Assembly: GCA_019322385.1 (NCBI GenBank)
Contig: JAHWIS010000015.1
Location: 1-12,684 of the forward strand
Direction: 5' to 3'
DNA: 12,684 nt
From: Candidatus Woesearchaeota archaeon
GTDB taxonomy: Archaea > Nanobdellota > Nanobdellia > Woesearchaeales > UBA11576
Numbering within the stretch: the first letter of the stretch is position 1; the number at the start of each line of letters is the position of its first letter. Of this stretch, positions 12,206 through 12,684 are shown in pieces. Made by a program: the position numbers and the translations under genes. The notes under the pieces are model-generated. The model worked only from the letters and a program-made list of their open reading frames with translations, did no database searches and was not told the DNA's origin.

Positions 12206-12684
12206 ATGAGCTCAGAAGAGAAAAACAAGAAACCGTTAGAGCATATTCTGTTCGAAGAAGGCCTAACTCCTGAGGAAGAAAGGGCCTTGAATGATAGTCT
12301 TGATATCCTAAACAGCGATCTGGGCAGGGAGACTGACAGGAGAGAAGTGAAGAAAGGCACACTAGAGCAGGAGATTGCTATGTTCTCTTATCGTGATCAC
12401 ACTGCTGCTGTCTTGAAGCTATCAGACCAGATTCCAGGTAGTGGCCTTGAGATGTATCAGTCCACATTAAAGAAATACAATAATGTCTCCACTGTTGTCG
12501 TGGGCAAGCTAGAGGATATCGAAGACCCTGATAAGCAGAGTATAGTCAAGTCAATCTTGGAAAAATACCTCAAGGAAGACAACAGGCAGGGCGAGATACC
12601 TAAGCTATTGCATGTCGAGGATTACAGTGAAGTCGGCGACGCATTGACTACAGAAGGAGTGTTCTCGATCTTTGAAGAGCCAGG
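12206..12684 (+). CDS. Partial unrecognised acidic protein (runs off the window)
   Basis: An open frame runs from the ATG at 12206 to the last base without a stop, 159 full codons. The start fits a TATA element at about 12171-12178, giving a leaderless or very short-leader mRNA. The protein begins MSSEEKNKKPLEHILFEEGL and is acidic and helical, with segments such as LTPEEERALNDSLDILN, AAVLKLSDQIPG, VVVGKLEDIEDPDKQSIVKSILEKYL and LLHVEDYSEVGDALTTEGVF. I see no signal peptide, membrane helix, metal site or known domain, and codon use is like its neighbours. A cytoplasmic structural or adaptor role is possible, but nothing in the visible part decides it. Confidence 0.7.
   Translation, partial: MSSEEKNKKPLEHILFEEGLTPEEERALNDSLDILNSDLGRETDRREVKKGTLEQEIAMFSYRDHTAAVLKLSDQIPGSGLEMYQSTLKKYNNVSTVVVGKLEDIEDPDKQSIVKSILEKYLKEDNRQGEIPKLLHVEDYSEVGDALTTEGVFSIFEEP

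Noticed and set aside
12093..12362. Minus-strand frames at the right end
   Set aside because: They overlap the plus-strand open frame from 12206, which has a promoter and continues to the window end; the minus-strand readings cross the inverted-repeat region and lack a ribosome site.

Overview
The window looks archaeal, most likely from a DPANN-type lineage in the Woesearchaeota/Pacearchaeota (Nanoarchaeota) range; the domain is much firmer than the phylum. The evidence is: AT-rich TATA boxes of the TTTAAATA type about 25-30 bp before several starts; a mix of short leaders carrying GGTG-type Shine-Dalgarno sites and apparently leaderless starts; a tRNA gene with two introns bounded by bulge-helix-bulge-like elements, no encoded CCA and a T-run terminator; a membrane-anchored winged-helix protein of archaeal type; and two large secreted proteins with a C-terminal membrane anchor and a KRK tail.

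Layout. 1-216: a 97-bp tandem repeat (two full copies plus a fragment), each copy with two hairpins. 211-1269 (minus): a compact three-gene operon of a small basic membrane-associated protein, an RBBP9/YdeN-like serine hydrolase and a coiled-coil protein. 1378-3720 (minus): a 780-residue secreted, membrane-anchored surface protein with a discoidin-like domain apparently nested inside another domain. Divergent from it, 3862-5699 (plus): a single-domain response regulator and a seven-helix membrane histidine kinase with a 4-nt ATGA overlap. 5749-6045: a small, highly charged protein. 6094-6215: tRNA-Thr(GGT) with an anticodon-loop intron and a T-loop intron. 6269-6685: a two-CBS-domain protein. 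6719-10432 (minus): a 1237-residue surface protein of two beta-helix modules, Ig- and FN3-like domains, a polyglycine hinge and a C-terminal anchor. 10710-11315: an unrecognised basic protein with hydrophobic segments. 11410-11988: a membrane-anchored winged-helix regulator. 12206-end: the start of an unrecognised protein that runs off the window.

The most striking element is in the 1237-residue protein. An autoprocessing Hint (Hedgehog/intein) domain, Cys192 to Asn320, followed by a roughly 168-residue companion domain, is inserted exactly at a turn between two successive beta-helix coils. Removing residues 192-488 restores the coil repeat. The Hint domain keeps its N-terminal Cys, TxxH and terminal His-Asn, but Lys follows the Asn where a splicing intein needs Cys, Ser or Thr. 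This suggests programmed cleavage or conjugation of a cell-surface protein rather than ordinary intein splicing.

Most genes appear to concern the cell envelope or sensing: two anchored surface proteins, a membrane kinase with its receiver, a membrane-tethered DNA-binding protein and a CBS sensor. The palindrome between the surface-protein gene and the kinase operon, and a cluster of inverted repeats at 12025-12182, are candidate control sites. Functional links between these genes are inferred from proximity only.
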